64,000 nucleotides of DNA from an uncultured Eubacteriales bacterium (GCA_900542465.1 UQNS01000001.1:202541-266540), one strand, 5' to 3'. Positions 23,705 through 32,286 are shown, counted from the first letter of the stretch. Notes: generated from the sequence alone by a model not told the origin. Translations and numbers: made by a program.

Positions 23705-25675
23705 ATGCACCATTTAAGTATTGATATAGAGACAAGGTCGAGTGTTGATCTTATGAAAGCAGGGGCTTTCAAATATGCAGAATCTCAAGACTTTCAAATA
23801 CTTCTCCTAGCATACAAGCTGGACGGTGCGCCTACTCAGATAATCGATTTAGCAAGCGGCGAAAAGGTCCCTGAATGGCTTATCGCCGCTTTATCTGACG
23901 GCTATTATATGAAGCACGCCTACAATGCCACTTTTGAGTGGATTTGTTTGAATCGTGCAGGGTTTAAAACACCACTTCAACAGTGGCAATGCACTATGAT
24001 TCATGGCCTTTATTTAGGTTATCCGGCTGGTCTTAGTTCTATAGGTTTGGCGATTGGTCTTGATGAGGATAAGCAAAAACTGGCAACAGGTAAAGCACTT
24101 ATACGGTACTTCTGTAATCCGTGTAAGCCAACTAAGGCTAATGGCGGTCGTACTTGGAATAATCCAAGTCATGACCCTGATAAGTGGGAATTATTCAAAG
24201 TCTATTGTATTCGAGATGTTGACTCAGAAGACGCAATAAGACTTAAGCTTGAATCTTTTGAAGTACCAGAAGCTGAGTGGGGTCTGTGGCGGTCTGATGC
24301 GATGATGAACCTCTTTGGGGCAAGGCTTGATATAGATCTGATCAAGGGGGCTATCTCAATCGATGAGCAGTCTACTTATAAGCTTACTGAAGAAGCAAGA
24401 AGCTTAACAGGACTGGATAACCCTAACAGTGCGATGCAGTTGGCCAAATGGTTATCAAGCAAAGGTATAGAAGTTCCTAATCTTCAGAAAGCGACAGTTG
24501 AGGACTTACTTAATGGAGAATTGCCAGACGATGTAAGGCGAGTATTAGAGATTAGACAACAGCTGGGAAAGACAAGCGTAACTAAGTATGCAGCCATGGT
24601 TGAAACAATTGGAGAAGGCAATCGTGTAAGAGGCCTTATGCAGTTTTACGGAGCTAATAAAACAGGCCGATGGGCAGGAAGATTAGTTCAGATTCAGAAT
24701 TTGCCAAGGAATTACATTAGTACTCTAGACAGTGCAAGAAAACTTATAAAACTGGGCCGTGCTGACTCTTTAAAGATTATTTATGGGAATGTTCCAGACA
24801 CACTTAGTCAGCTCATAAGGACGGCTTTTATACCTAGTGATGGTCGTAAGTTTGTTGTAGCAGACTTCTCTGCAATTGAGGCAAGAGTTATTGCATGGCT
24901 TGCCGGAGAAGAGTGGGTAAATGAAGTTTTTGCCACACATGGAAAGATCTATGAGGCTACAGCAAGCCAGATGTTCCATGTGCCTTTAGAACTTATAAAA
25001 AAGGGCAATCCGGAGTACGCCTTAAGACAAAAAGGAAAAGTGGCCACGTTGGCACTAGGCTATCAAGGTGGTGTTAATGCTCTTATCGCAATGGGAGCTT
25101 TACGAATGGGATTATCTGAAGATGAATTACCAGAGATAGTGGAAAGATGGAGAGCTGCAAACCCAAATATTAAGGCTCTTTGGTATGCGGTCGAAAAGGC
25201 GGCCGTTAAAGTAGTAGAAACAGGCCAGCCACAAATAGTAAAAGGATTAGTTCTTAGAGTAGAAGCTGATTTGAAAACCAGCCAATCGTTTTTAACGATA
25301 GAGCTACCGAGTGGACGAAAGCTTTATTATGTAAAGCCTTTTCTTGAAATTAACCAGTTTGACAAGCTGGCGGTTAGTTTTTATTCAAATGACCAAACAA
25401 CAAAGAAGTGGCGTAAAGAAAGCACTTACGGGGGCAAGCTGGTTGAGAACATTGTGCAAGCGATTGCTAGGGACTGCCTCGCTGTAACACTGAAGCGCAT
25501 TTGGTCTAAGGGGCTCGATATTGTTTTCCATGTGCATGATGAGGTCGTTATCGATGCACCTTTTGACTACACAGTAGAACAGGCTTGTGAATTGATGGCA
25601 CAGCCGATTAACTGGGCACCAGGTCTAGTGCTTAAGGGTGCCGGGTTTGAAAGTGATTATTACATGAAGGATTAA
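23705..25675 (+). CDS. Phage family A DNA polymerase
   Basis: 656 residues. An N-terminal 3'-5' exonuclease domain (LSIDIETRSSVDL with the DxE motif; CIRDVDSE) and a polymerase domain with motif A DFSAIEARVIAWLAGE (around residues 388-403), motif B LRQKGKVATLALGYQGG (O-helix Arg and Lys, Gly/Tyr), and motif C FHVHDEVVID (around 620). All catalytic carboxylates are present. It replicates the phage genome with the downstream VapE-type primase-helicase. GGAGG precedes ATG. Confidence 0.95.
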   Translation: MHHLSIDIETRSSVDLMKAGAFKYAESQDFQILLLAYKLDGAPTQIIDLASGEKVPEWLIAALSDGYYMKHAYNATFEWICLNRAGFKTPLQQWQCTMIHGLYLGYPAGLSSIGLAIGLDEDKQKLATGKALIRYFCNPCKPTKANGGRTWNNPSHDPDKWELFKVYCIRDVDSEDAIRLKLESFEVPEAEWGLWRSDAMMNLFGARLDIDLIKGAISIDEQSTYKLTEEARSLTGLDNPNSAMQLAKWLSSKGIEVPNLQKATVEDLLNGELPDDVRRVLEIRQQLGKTSVTKYAAMVETIGEGNRVRGLMQFYGANKTGRWAGRLVQIQNLPRNYISTLDSARKLIKLGRADSLKIIYGNVPDTLSQLIRTAFIPSDGRKFVVADFSAIEARVIAWLAGEEWVNEVFATHGKIYEATASQMFHVPLELIKKGNPEYALRQKGKVATLALGYQGGVNALIAMGALRMGLSEDELPEIVERWRAANPNIKALWYAVEKAAVKVVETGQPQIVKGLVLRVEADLKTSQSFLTIELPSGRKLYYVKPFLEINQFDKLAVSFYSNDQTTKKWRKESTYGGKLVENIVQAIARDCLAVTLKRIWSKGLDIVFHVHDEVVIDAPFDYTVEQACELMAQPINWAPGLVLKGAGFESDYYMKD

Positions 25676-25678
25676 AAT

Positions 25679-28093
25679 ATGGACAATAACAGACAACTAA
25701 ATATCAGTGTGGGATCCTCACGCAAGTCTACACAGTGGAAGTCTGTAGGTATCAGTTGGGCAGAGTTTGTAGATAAGCTTAAGACCCCGATCCGGGGCAC
25801 TGAGACCCTGGCTGAATATATGGCTATGAAAAAGCCACAACAGGACGAATTGAAGGATGTTGGCGGCTTTGTCGGGGGTTCGCTTTTAGGCGAAAGAAGA
25901 AAAGCTAATGCCGTTATAGGGCGCGACCTGGTCACTCTGGATCTGGATAGTATTCCAGAAGGCCAGACCCTTAACATTCTTAAAAGAGTGGACGGGCTTG
26001 GGTGTGCTGCACTGGTTTATTCGACAAGGAAACATGCGGAATACGCCCCTCGACTTAGAGTAGTTATACCGTTAGACAGAACAGTTACGGCTGATGAGTA
26101 CGAACCGATCGCAAGGAAACTTGGTTACATGATAGGTATAAGCTTTTGCGACCCTACCACATTTGAGGCGGTCAGACTTATGTACTGGGCTTCGTGTTGT
26201 GCAGACTCAACTTATATATATGAAGTCTATGACAAACCTTTCTGCTCGGCAGATGGGATCCTAAAAACTTACAACAACTGGACTGATGTGACAGAGTGGC
26301 CAGTTGTGCCCGGAGCTGATGCGATTGAAAGAAGACGTCTTGCGAAGGCTGAAAACCCACTCGAGAAGAAAGGTCTTATAGGTGCTTTTTGCCGAGAATA
26401 TGACATATTCCAGGCTATTGAGAAGTTTATACCCGGTATGTACGAACCAACGGCCATTGATAATCGCTTAACCTTCGTAGGAGGTTCTACTACAGGCGGT
26501 GCGATTGTTTATGACGCCGGCAAGTTCCTATATTCCCACCACGCAACAGACCCATGCAGTGGTTTACTCGTTAACTCTTTTGATCTGATAAGGCTGCATA
26601 AATTTGGGCATCTAGATGATGAAGCGCCGGATAATGCAAAGGGGGCGGGGCTTCCATCTTTTGTAGAAATGAAGAAGTTTGTACTTGAAGATGAAGTAAT
26701 AAGCCAAAAGATTGCTAAAGAAAGAATTGATAAGGCCATGGAAGCTTTTGCAGTAAGCGGCCAACCACAAACCGAAGAAGACACAGAATGGACGGACAAA
26801 CTAGCCAGATCAGACTCCGGGGCTTTTAAAAAGACCATTAATAACATAGTCGTAATACTCCAGAACGATACAAGACTTAAGGGCAAGATTGTAACCGATA
26901 TATTTGCTTGTCGTGGCTTAGTTATGGGAACTCTTCCTTGGAATTCTGAATCTGATGTAAGGCCTTGGGAAGATTCAGACATAAGCGGTATTAACTGGTA
27001 CTTGGAAACATTCTACGATATCACAGGAAGAGACAAAATAACTGATGCTATCAATATTGTAGCCGGTCAGAATGCAATTAATGAAGTTAAGGATTATCTG
27101 ATAGCTGAAGAATGGGATGGCGTGAAGAGGCTTGATACTTTGCTTATTGATTACCTTGGTGCTGAAGATAATCCATACACCAGGGCAGTTATGCGAAAGA
27201 CACTTGTTGCAGCTGTAGCAAGGGCGATCATCGGAGGAGTTAAGTTTGACACCATGCCAATCCTTACAGGGCCTCAGGGCATTGGTAAATCAACCTTTTT
27301 ATCACTATTAGGAAATAAGTGGTTTACAGATAGTTTAACCACTTTTGAAGGAAAGGACGCAGCTGAAATAATTCAGGGTTCTTTGATAGTCGAGGTTGGA
27401 GAATTAACTGCTATGAGTAAGCAAGAGTCCAACAGCGTTAAGCAGTTCTTAAGCAAATGCGATGATAAGTATAGGGCAGCTTACGGAAGAACCACAAGCG
27501 TTTATCCAAGGCGTTGCGTCTTTATTGGTACGTCAAATGACGAGGAATTCTTAAAAGATACTACGGGCAACAGACGTTTTTGGCCAGTGGATGTTGGAGT
27601 TAATCCGGCTACTAAAAATGTTTTTAAAGATCTTCCAGGTGAAGTACATCAGATCTGGGCTGAAGCGTATGCAGCTTGGCAGATGGGGGAAGAGTTATTC
27701 ATATCAGGTGAGGTTTTAGATCTTGCTATGAAGAGTCAGGATGATCATAGAGAAAGGTCTGACAAAGAAGGATATATTGAAGAATTCTTAAAGATGAAGA
27801 TACCTTATAACTGGTATTCACTACCTCTGCAGTCTCAAAGGATGATCTATCAAGGACTGTGTAATGTTTCAGAGGATGAACTAGTGGAAAGAGACAGAGT
27901 TTGTGCGACTGAAATACTGCAAGTTTGTTTCAATATGGATCCCGGAAGAATTCAAAGACGTGATAGCGTTGAGATAAACGGAATACTTAAGGCAATTAAG
28001 GATTGGAAACCGTCAAAAACGCCTTATAAGTACGGTTTTTTTGGTAGTCAGAGAGGATTTACAAAGGCTACTACAAACTGTACTACAAAGTAG
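25679..28093 (+). CDS. VapE-family primase/helicase
   Basis: 804 residues. The N-terminal half (NISVGSSRKSTQWKSVGISWAEF; ALVYSTRKHAEYAPRLRVVIPLDR) matches the primase-like domain of phage replication proteins. The C-terminal virulence-associated E domain is an SF3-like ATPase with Walker A LTGPQGIGKSTFLSLLG, Walker B-like SLIVEVGELTAM, sensor IGTSNDEEFLKDTTGNRRFWPV. It starts 3 nt after the polymerase stop. The gene's 3' end runs into a CTACA-rich region interpreted as origin. Confidence 0.9.
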   Translation: MDNNRQLNISVGSSRKSTQWKSVGISWAEFVDKLKTPIRGTETLAEYMAMKKPQQDELKDVGGFVGGSLLGERRKANAVIGRDLVTLDLDSIPEGQTLNILKRVDGLGCAALVYSTRKHAEYAPRLRVVIPLDRTVTADEYEPIARKLGYMIGISFCDPTTFEAVRLMYWASCCADSTYIYEVYDKPFCSADGILKTYNNWTDVTEWPVVPGADAIERRRLAKAENPLEKKGLIGAFCREYDIFQAIEKFIPGMYEPTAIDNRLTFVGGSTTGGAIVYDAGKFLYSHHATDPCSGLLVNSFDLIRLHKFGHLDDEAPDNAKGAGLPSFVEMKKFVLEDEVISQKIAKERIDKAMEAFAVSGQPQTEEDTEWTDKLARSDSGAFKKTINNIVVILQNDTRLKGKIVTDIFACRGLVMGTLPWNSESDVRPWEDSDISGINWYLETFYDITGRDKITDAINIVAGQNAINEVKDYLIAEEWDGVKRLDTLLIDYLGAEDNPYTRAVMRKTLVAAVARAIIGGVKFDTMPILTGPQGIGKSTFLSLLGNKWFTDSLTTFEGKDAAEIIQGSLIVEVGELTAMSKQESNSVKQFLSKCDDKYRAAYGRTTSVYPRRCVFIGTSNDEEFLKDTTGNRRFWPVDVGVNPATKNVFKDLPGEVHQIWAEAYAAWQMGEELFISGEVLDLAMKSQDDHRERSDKEGYIEEFLKMKIPYNWYSLPLQSQRMIYQGLCNVSEDELVERDRVCATEILQVCFNMDPGRIQRRDSVEINGILKAIKDWKPSKTPYKYGFFGSQRGFTKATTNCTTK

Positions 28094-28230
28094 GATTTTT
28101 CACTACATTCTACTACATTCAATTACTACAACAACTACATTTAACTACAAAGAATGTAGTTGTATAAAAAGTAGATAGTTACTGACTTAATAAGGATTTA
28201 CTACATTTACTACATAGATTTATACATTTT
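28065..28230. repeat. CTACA iteron-like repeats
   Basis: Nine CTACA pentamers on the plus strand and one inverted TGTAG between the last codons of vapE and 28220, several as TACTACATT(C/T). They continue past the stop codon, so they are not explained by coding. Spacings are irregular (about 8-15 bp in the dense part). Confidence 0.6.
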
Positions 28231-28235
28231 ATAAA

Positions 28236-28310
28236 AGTACATAAGAAACGTATACATACGTATAAATATACCTACGTTTTTTACGTATTTGCGCGTACAC
28301 GTACGCGCGC
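28236..28310. other. Putative replication origin core: AT-rich stretch and GC palindrome
   Basis: After the CTACA cluster comes an A/T-rich run with ACGTATAC and TACGTA motifs (28245-28287), then GCGCGTAC-AC-GTACGCGC (28291-28308), a near-perfect 18-bp palindrome. Iterons, an A/T-rich unwinding-like segment and a strong palindrome, located directly after a primase/helicase gene, suggest a phage origin. Inferred from layout; 28094-28350 contains no supported gene. Confidence 0.45.
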
Positions 28311-28350
28311 GAGAAAGTTTGTTACCAAGAGAAAGTAAGGAGGATTGAGA

Positions 28351-28686
28351 ATGAAGATTTTACCTGAAAGCACAATAGAGAAAATACTTGTTGATGAAGT
28401 AAGAAAAGCCGGAGGTAAAGCATATAAGTGGGTGAGCCCTGGGAATATAGGAGTGCCAGACAGGATAGTTATTTGGCCATGTGGATTTATAAGCTTTATA
28501 GAACTTAAAAAACACGGAGAAAAAACCACGAAGATCCAGGATAAACAGATAGAGACACTAAGAGGTTTTGATATGGACGTAAGAGTCGTGATAGGACTGC
28601 AGGGTTTAGCAGATTATTTCTCACGTGAATGTCAATGGGATGCAGTGGAAAGAATTGAACAGAGATTAGACAGAGGAGAAAGGTAA
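28351..28686 (+). CDS. VRR-NUC domain nuclease
   Basis: 111 residues from ATG 28351 (AAGGAGG 7 nt upstream; a TTG 6 nt earlier is less likely). The VRR-NUC motifs are clear: SPGNIGVPDRIVIWP (Asp of the PD motif) and FISFIELKKHGEKTT (E-x-K), then IQDKQIETLRGFDMDVRVV. A standalone VRR-NUC before a SNF2-type helicase is a common phage replication pair, thought to process branched or recombination intermediates. Confidence 0.88.
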   Translation: MKILPESTIEKILVDEVRKAGGKAYKWVSPGNIGVPDRIVIWPCGFISFIELKKHGEKTTKIQDKQIETLRGFDMDVRVVIGLQGLADYFSRECQWDAVERIEQRLDRGER

Positions 28687-28701
28687 AGGAGGTGATGCCT
28701 A

Positions 28702-28785
28702 ATGCAGTTCAAAGCACATGATTATCAGCAAAAAGCTATTGATTATATTATAAATAATCCTAAGTGTGGTTTGTTCTTGGATTAG
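28702..28785 (+). pseudogene. N-terminal fragment of SNF2 helicase (27 aa)
   Basis: ATG after a strong AAAGGAGGTG encodes MQFKAHDYQQKAIDYIINN and ends LFLD-stop (TAG 28783-28785). In intact phage SNF2 proteins LFLD is followed at once by MGLGKT. Here ten bases (TAGCTAAGTC, 28783-28792) separate the GAT codon from ATG GGA CTT GGC AAG ACG. Deleting them restores the canonical frame. Confidence 0.75.
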
Positions 28786-28792
28786 CTAAGTC

Positions 28793-30094
28793 ATGGGACT
28801 TGGCAAGACGATCAGTACATTGACCGCCATAAAAGAACTTAAGTACTACAGGTTTCAAGTAAGCAAAGTGCTTGTAATAGCACCTAAGAAGGTCGCAGAG
28901 TCTACCTGGGATAAAGAGATCGAAAAATGGGAACACACCAAAGGGCTTAAGGTTTCTAAAATACTTGGCACAGTCAAGCAAAGGCTTAAGGCCCTTTATA
29001 CTCCAGCTGACATCTACATAATCAACCGGGACAATGTTACATGGCTTGTTGATCTAGTCCGTAATGCCTGGCCGTTTGACATGGTTATCGTTGATGAGTC
29101 CAGTTCTTTTAAGTCTCACAAAGCTAAAAGATTTAAGTCCTTAGTAGCTGTGAGCAATCATATAAAACGCCTAGTGCTTCTTACCGGTACACCTTCACCG
29201 AATGGAATCAACGACCTTTGGAGCCAGATATATCTAATCGACCAGGGCGAAAGGCTGGGAAGTAAATACACACACTTCCGGGACAGATATTTCAATCCTG
29301 ATAAGCGTGGACCGGCTGGCCAGATATTTAGTTATGAGGCAAAGGACGGAGCGAGCAAGGCGGTTTTAGACAAAATATCTGACGTATGTATCAGCATGGA
29401 GGCTAAGGATTATTTGAACCTTCCGGATAAAATTTACAACTACATATCGGTTCCGTTGGATACAAAAGCCCGAAAATCTTATAACGAATTGGAACGTGAG
29501 TTGGTTTTACAGCTGCCTTCAGACGAGGATCTGACCGTTACAAGTGCAGCCGCTTTATCCAACAAGTTATTACAGTTGGCCAACGGTGCTATATACGATG
29601 AAAACCATGTATACCATGAGATACACGACTGTAAGCTTGAGAGGTTGCAGGAGCTGATTGAAGGATTAAATGGTGAACATGCTTTAGTGTTTTATAACTT
29701 TAGGCACGATAAAGACCGAATTATAGCCCTTTTAAGAGACAAGATGAAACTTAGAGTATCCGAATTAACTTCCACAGTAGATGTAGACGAATGGAACGCC
29801 GGCAAGACGGATATTTTACTTACTCATCCTGCAAGTTCTGCATACGGCTTAAATTTGCAGTCAGGAGGGCGTCACATAATTTGGTTTGGTCTTACTTGGA
29901 ATCTGGAATTATACCAGCAAGCTAATGCAAGACTCCACAGACAGGGCCAGACGGAAAAGGTTTTTATACATCACTTAGTTTGTGAAGATACCCGTGATGA
30001 AGATGTTATGAAAGCCCTGGAGAAGAAAGATGCAACACAGCAGTTTGTAATTGATAGCCTTAAGGCAAGAATAGAGAGGATAAGGAATGAATAG
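28793..30094 (+). CDS. SNF2/DEAD-like helicase, main body
   Basis: 433 residues beginning exactly at Walker A (MGLGKTISTLTAIKEL). Motif II VIVDESSSFKSHKAKRFK (DExx), motif III LLTGTPSPNGINDLW, and C-terminal motifs HALVFYNF, SAYGLNLQSGGRHIIWFGLTWNLELYQQANARLHRQGQ (motifs V-VI) are intact. Only the N-terminal Q-like segment (HDYQ) is on the separate upstream fragment. The ATG lacks a good ribosome-binding site but lies 7 nt after the upstream TAG, so reinitiation is possible. Whether the protein is active without its first 27 residues is unknown. Confidence 0.82.
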   Translation: MGLGKTISTLTAIKELKYYRFQVSKVLVIAPKKVAESTWDKEIEKWEHTKGLKVSKILGTVKQRLKALYTPADIYIINRDNVTWLVDLVRNAWPFDMVIVDESSSFKSHKAKRFKSLVAVSNHIKRLVLLTGTPSPNGINDLWSQIYLIDQGERLGSKYTHFRDRYFNPDKRGPAGQIFSYEAKDGASKAVLDKISDVCISMEAKDYLNLPDKIYNYISVPLDTKARKSYNELERELVLQLPSDEDLTVTSAAALSNKLLQLANGAIYDENHVYHEIHDCKLERLQELIEGLNGEHALVFYNFRHDKDRIIALLRDKMKLRVSELTSTVDVDEWNAGKTDILLTHPASSAYGLNLQSGGRHIIWFGLTWNLELYQQANARLHRQGQTEKVFIHHLVCEDTRDEDVMKALEKKDATQQFVIDSLKARIERIRNE

Positions 30095-30368
30095 AGAAGA
30101 GATACTAGACACGGCAAAAAAGATTACCTCCGGGGACCGGAACAGAACTTATGGAAAGCCGGAAGATAACTTTTCACGGATCGCAGACCTTTGGAGTACA
30201 TACCTGCAGGAAGAGATAACACCGTTTCAGGTTGGAATGATGATGATTTTACTTAAAGTAGCAAGGACGGAAACTGGAGCGGGCAGCATGGATAACTATG
30301 TAGATATCGCCGGTTATGCTGCGTGTGCAGGGGAGATATACAGCAAAATGTGGGAGGATGGAGAATGA
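30087..30368 (+). CDS. Phage DUF6378-like protein
   Basis: 93 residues: MNREEILDTAKKITSGDRNRTYGKPEDNFSRIADLWSTYL and MMMILLKVARTETGAGSMDNYVDIAGYAACAGEIY. This is a widespread small phage protein (DUF6378 by memory), helical, with a pattern reminiscent of MazG-like folds; catalytic acidic residues of pyrophosphatases are not clearly seen. Overlaps the SNF2 end by 8 nt and the next gene by 4 nt (ATGA). Confidence 0.7.
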   Translation: MNREEILDTAKKITSGDRNRTYGKPEDNFSRIADLWSTYLQEEITPFQVGMMMILLKVARTETGAGSMDNYVDIAGYAACAGEIYSKMWEDGE

Positions 30369-30604
30369 AAAATACATTAACAGATTTAAATAATTATCTT
30401 TTTGAAAGCCTGGAAAGAATTAATGATGACAGTTTAAGCAATGAAGAGCTTGATAAAGAAATAAAGCGAAGTGAGGCAGTTCAAAAGGTAGCCAAAACTA
30501 TTATTGAGAATGGACATCTTGCATTGCAGAGTAAAAAGCATTTGGATGAGTATGGAAAAGGTGAAAATGTTGAACTACCAATGCTAGGAATGGTTGATAA
30601 GTGA
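30365..30604 (+). CDS. Helical early phage protein, possibly truncated
   Basis: 79 residues starting MKNTLTDLNNYLFESLERIN, from ATG 30365 overlapping the previous stop. The N-terminal half resembles small phage regulatory proteins (NEELDKEIKRSEAVQKVAKTIIENGHLAL). After the TGA at 30602-30604 the same frame stays open for 27 more codons (TKKENTDLKETVMNLRKRIL to the stop at 30686-30688) with coiled-coil character and ends overlapping the HNH start. A nonsense mutation of a longer gene is likely. Confidence 0.6.
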   Translation: MKNTLTDLNNYLFESLERINDDSLSNEELDKEIKRSEAVQKVAKTIIENGHLALQSKKHLDEYGKGENVELPMLGMVDK

Positions 30605-30680
30605 ACTAAAAAAGAAAATACAGACTTGAAAGAAACTGTCATGAATCTTAGAAAAAGAATTTTAAAACTGGAGGAATGGG

Positions 30681-31277
30681 ATGATTAAACATACTGAAGA
30701 ACAGCATAAGTTCTTAAGGGAATTCATTCCTGGACACACTTATAAAGAGATTATTGAAGCGTTCTTTGATAGATTCGGAATTGAAAGGACGAGCGCCCAA
30801 ATCAAAAGTTATATCGGTAATCACAAGCTAAGCACAGGCCTAACAGGCAGGTTTGAAAAAGGACATATACCAGCGAATAAAGGCAAGAAAGGTTACTGCT
30901 CTCCAGGTTGTGAAAAGACCTGGTTTAAAAAGGGACATATTCCGAAAAATTATAGACCAGTAGGATCTGAACGAGTAACCCAGGATGGATATGTTGAAAT
31001 CAAGGTATCAGATCCAAATGAATGGGAGCTTAAGCATAGAGTTGTCTGGGAAGAGGCAAACGGGCCAATAAACAAGGATGAGTGCTTGCTGTTTAGAGAT
31101 AATAATCGCCAGAATTGCTGTATCGATAATTTGATCCTTGTTAAGAGATATGAGCAGGTGAGGATGAATCAGGACGGACTGTTCCGCTTTGTGGGAGAAG
31201 AAAAGGATGTCGCTGTAAATATCGCAAGACTAAAGAGCTTGACGCGCAGAAGGCGGAGGAATAAAGGAGGTGTTTGA
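30681..31277 (+). CDS. HNH endonuclease
   Basis: 198 residues. The N-terminal region (FLREFIPGHTYKEIIEAFFDRFGIERTSAQIKSYIG) is a helix-turn-helix DNA-recognition module, followed by NUMOD-like GRFEKGHIPANKGKKG and WFKKGHIPKNY repeats, then an HNH core (ELKHRVVWEEANGPINKDECLLFRDNNRQNCCIDNLILV). This is the free-standing homing endonuclease architecture. It may be a selfish insert or may assist packaging, as HNH proteins near terminase do. It overlaps the next gene's ATG. Confidence 0.85.
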   Translation: MIKHTEEQHKFLREFIPGHTYKEIIEAFFDRFGIERTSAQIKSYIGNHKLSTGLTGRFEKGHIPANKGKKGYCSPGCEKTWFKKGHIPKNYRPVGSERVTQDGYVEIKVSDPNEWELKHRVVWEEANGPINKDECLLFRDNNRQNCCIDNLILVKRYEQVRMNQDGLFRFVGEEKDVAVNIARLKSLTRRRRRNKGGV

Positions 31278-31702
31278 TGGGCACAGCTGAGGAATACTTA
31301 AAATCGATAAAAAGATTAGACAGCTTTATCCTAGTCTATGACAGAGAGTTGAAAGCCATGGAAGAACTGGCTATGAGTGCCGCTGTCGGAGAACTGCAAG
31401 AGGATAAGGTCCAGACCAGCATCAATCTACATAAAAAAGAGGATGAGGTGGTCAATATAATTGATTACCAGGACCGGATAAGTAAGACACTATCAGAATA
31501 TGTAAAAAGAAGACATGACCTAATGAAGCTGCTTGATAAACTTGAAGACCCAAAGCACAGAGTTATCTTGTATGAAAAGTACATACTTCACAATTCGTGG
31601 TACAATATTGCTGATAGTTTGAACTATTCAATATCACATGTGAAAAGGATGCGTACAAAGGCTGTTGAGGAGTTGCAGAAGATCATGGATCAAGAAAAAT
31701 AA
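31277..31702 (+). CDS. ArpU/RinA-like late transcription regulator
   Basis: 141 residues from ATG 31277 (AAAGGAGGTG upstream). The N-terminus is helical and the C-terminal 55 residues (KLEDPKHRVILYEKYILHNSWYNIADSLNYSISHVKRMRTKAVEELQKI) form a sigma-70 region 4-like helix-turn-helix, as in DUF1492/ArpU proteins that activate late phage genes. It is the last rightward gene before the packaging module, the expected location. A bidirectional terminator follows. Confidence 0.8.
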   Translation: MGTAEEYLKSIKRLDSFILVYDRELKAMEELAMSAAVGELQEDKVQTSINLHKKEDEVVNIIDYQDRISKTLSEYVKRRHDLMKLLDKLEDPKHRVILYEKYILHNSWYNIADSLNYSISHVKRMRTKAVEELQKIMDQEK

Positions 31703-31705
31703 ATA

Positions 31706-31735
31706 AAGGTGGGGCTTGAGCCCCACCTTTTTACT
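31706..31735. terminator. Bidirectional terminator between late regulator and toxin gene
   Basis: AAAGGTGGGGC, loop TTGA, GCCCCACCTTTTT. An 11-bp stem flanked by A-run and T-run, serving both converging transcripts. Confidence 0.9.
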
Positions 31736-32003
31736 TGTCATAAATTTCTTTTCTGTGTCCTATCGTCAGTGCAAGGATTAGAAGTTCGTTGTCGATAATC
31801 TCGCATATCAACCTATAGTCCCCTATGCGGTATCTCCATTGCCCTTTTCTGTTTGCTGTCAAAGCCTTGCCTTGAGATCTTGGGTCTTCGGTGTCATAAA
31901 GATTTTTGGTTATCCAGGCACGAATCATCTTTTGAGTGAATTTATCCAGCTTTCTAAATTCTTTTTTAAATCTTTCAGATAACTCAATGTTATACTTCTT
32001 CAT
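31731..32003 (-). CDS. RelE-family mRNA interferase toxin
   Basis: 90 residues (MKKYNIELSERFKKEFRKLD start). The RelE/ParE fold signature KALTANRKGQWRYRIGDYRLICEIIDNELLILALTIGHRKEIYDK contains the conserved YRIGDYRL core and the C-terminal GHRKEIY. The basic Lys/Arg and terminal Tyr residues fit a ribosome-dependent RNase. Its start overlaps the antitoxin stop by 14 nt. It stabilises the prophage or acts in defence; this part is inference. Confidence 0.9.
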   Translation of the reverse strand: MKKYNIELSERFKKEFRKLDKFTQKMIRAWITKNLYDTEDPRSQGKALTANRKGQWRYRIGDYRLICEIIDNELLILALTIGHRKEIYDK

Positions 32004-32217
32004 CTAGCTCTCTCCAAAAATCTTCAATCTTTGTTTTCTTACAACCGCTATCAACATAGTCCTTGTAAGCTTCATTCGCTATAGCAATATCGTATTCATC
32101 TTCTATCTTTTCAAACAGGGCTCTTTTAAAAGCTTCACCAATAGACAAAGAATGTAATTTTGCATAGCTGTCCGCTAAGCTTCTTTCTTCGTCAGTCAAT
32201 CTTATTGAAAATGCCAT
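31990..32217 (-). CDS. RelB/DUF6290-type antitoxin
   Basis: 75 residues from ATG 32217, which has GGAGG 8 nt upstream. An N-terminal ribbon-helix-helix (MAFSIRLTDEERSLADSYAKLHSLSIGEAFKRALFEKIEDEYD) binds the operator, and an acidic C-terminus (KKTKIEDFWRELDEEV) would neutralise the toxin. First gene of the leftward toxin-antitoxin operon, opposite in direction to its neighbours as usual for such cassettes. Confidence 0.88.
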   Translation of the reverse strand: MAFSIRLTDEERSLADSYAKLHSLSIGEAFKRALFEKIEDEYDIAIANEAYKDYVDSGCKKTKIEDFWRELDEEV

Positions 32218-32250
32218 ATCTTTGTCCTCCACTGCAAATGTTCAATTCTC

Positions 32251-32286
32251 TGTACTACATTGTACTACAAAATAAGAAAAAGTCAA
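32251..32286 (-). promoter_or_regulatory. Toxin-antitoxin promoter with tandem operator
   Basis: On the minus strand TTGACT (32286-32281), 16-nt spacer, TACAAT (32264-32259). Two tandem TGTACTACA units (32251-32259 and 32261-32269, 10-bp period) cover the -10, fitting autoregulation by a ribbon-helix-helix dimer pair. Confidence 0.75.

Noticed and set aside
28351..30094. VRR-NUC plus SNF2 as an anti-phage defence pair
   Set aside because: Both are typical replication-module genes in Firmicutes phages, and context is the replication cluster.
31731..32217. Novel defence system
   Set aside because: Sequence and operator layout fit an ordinary RelBE-type pair.
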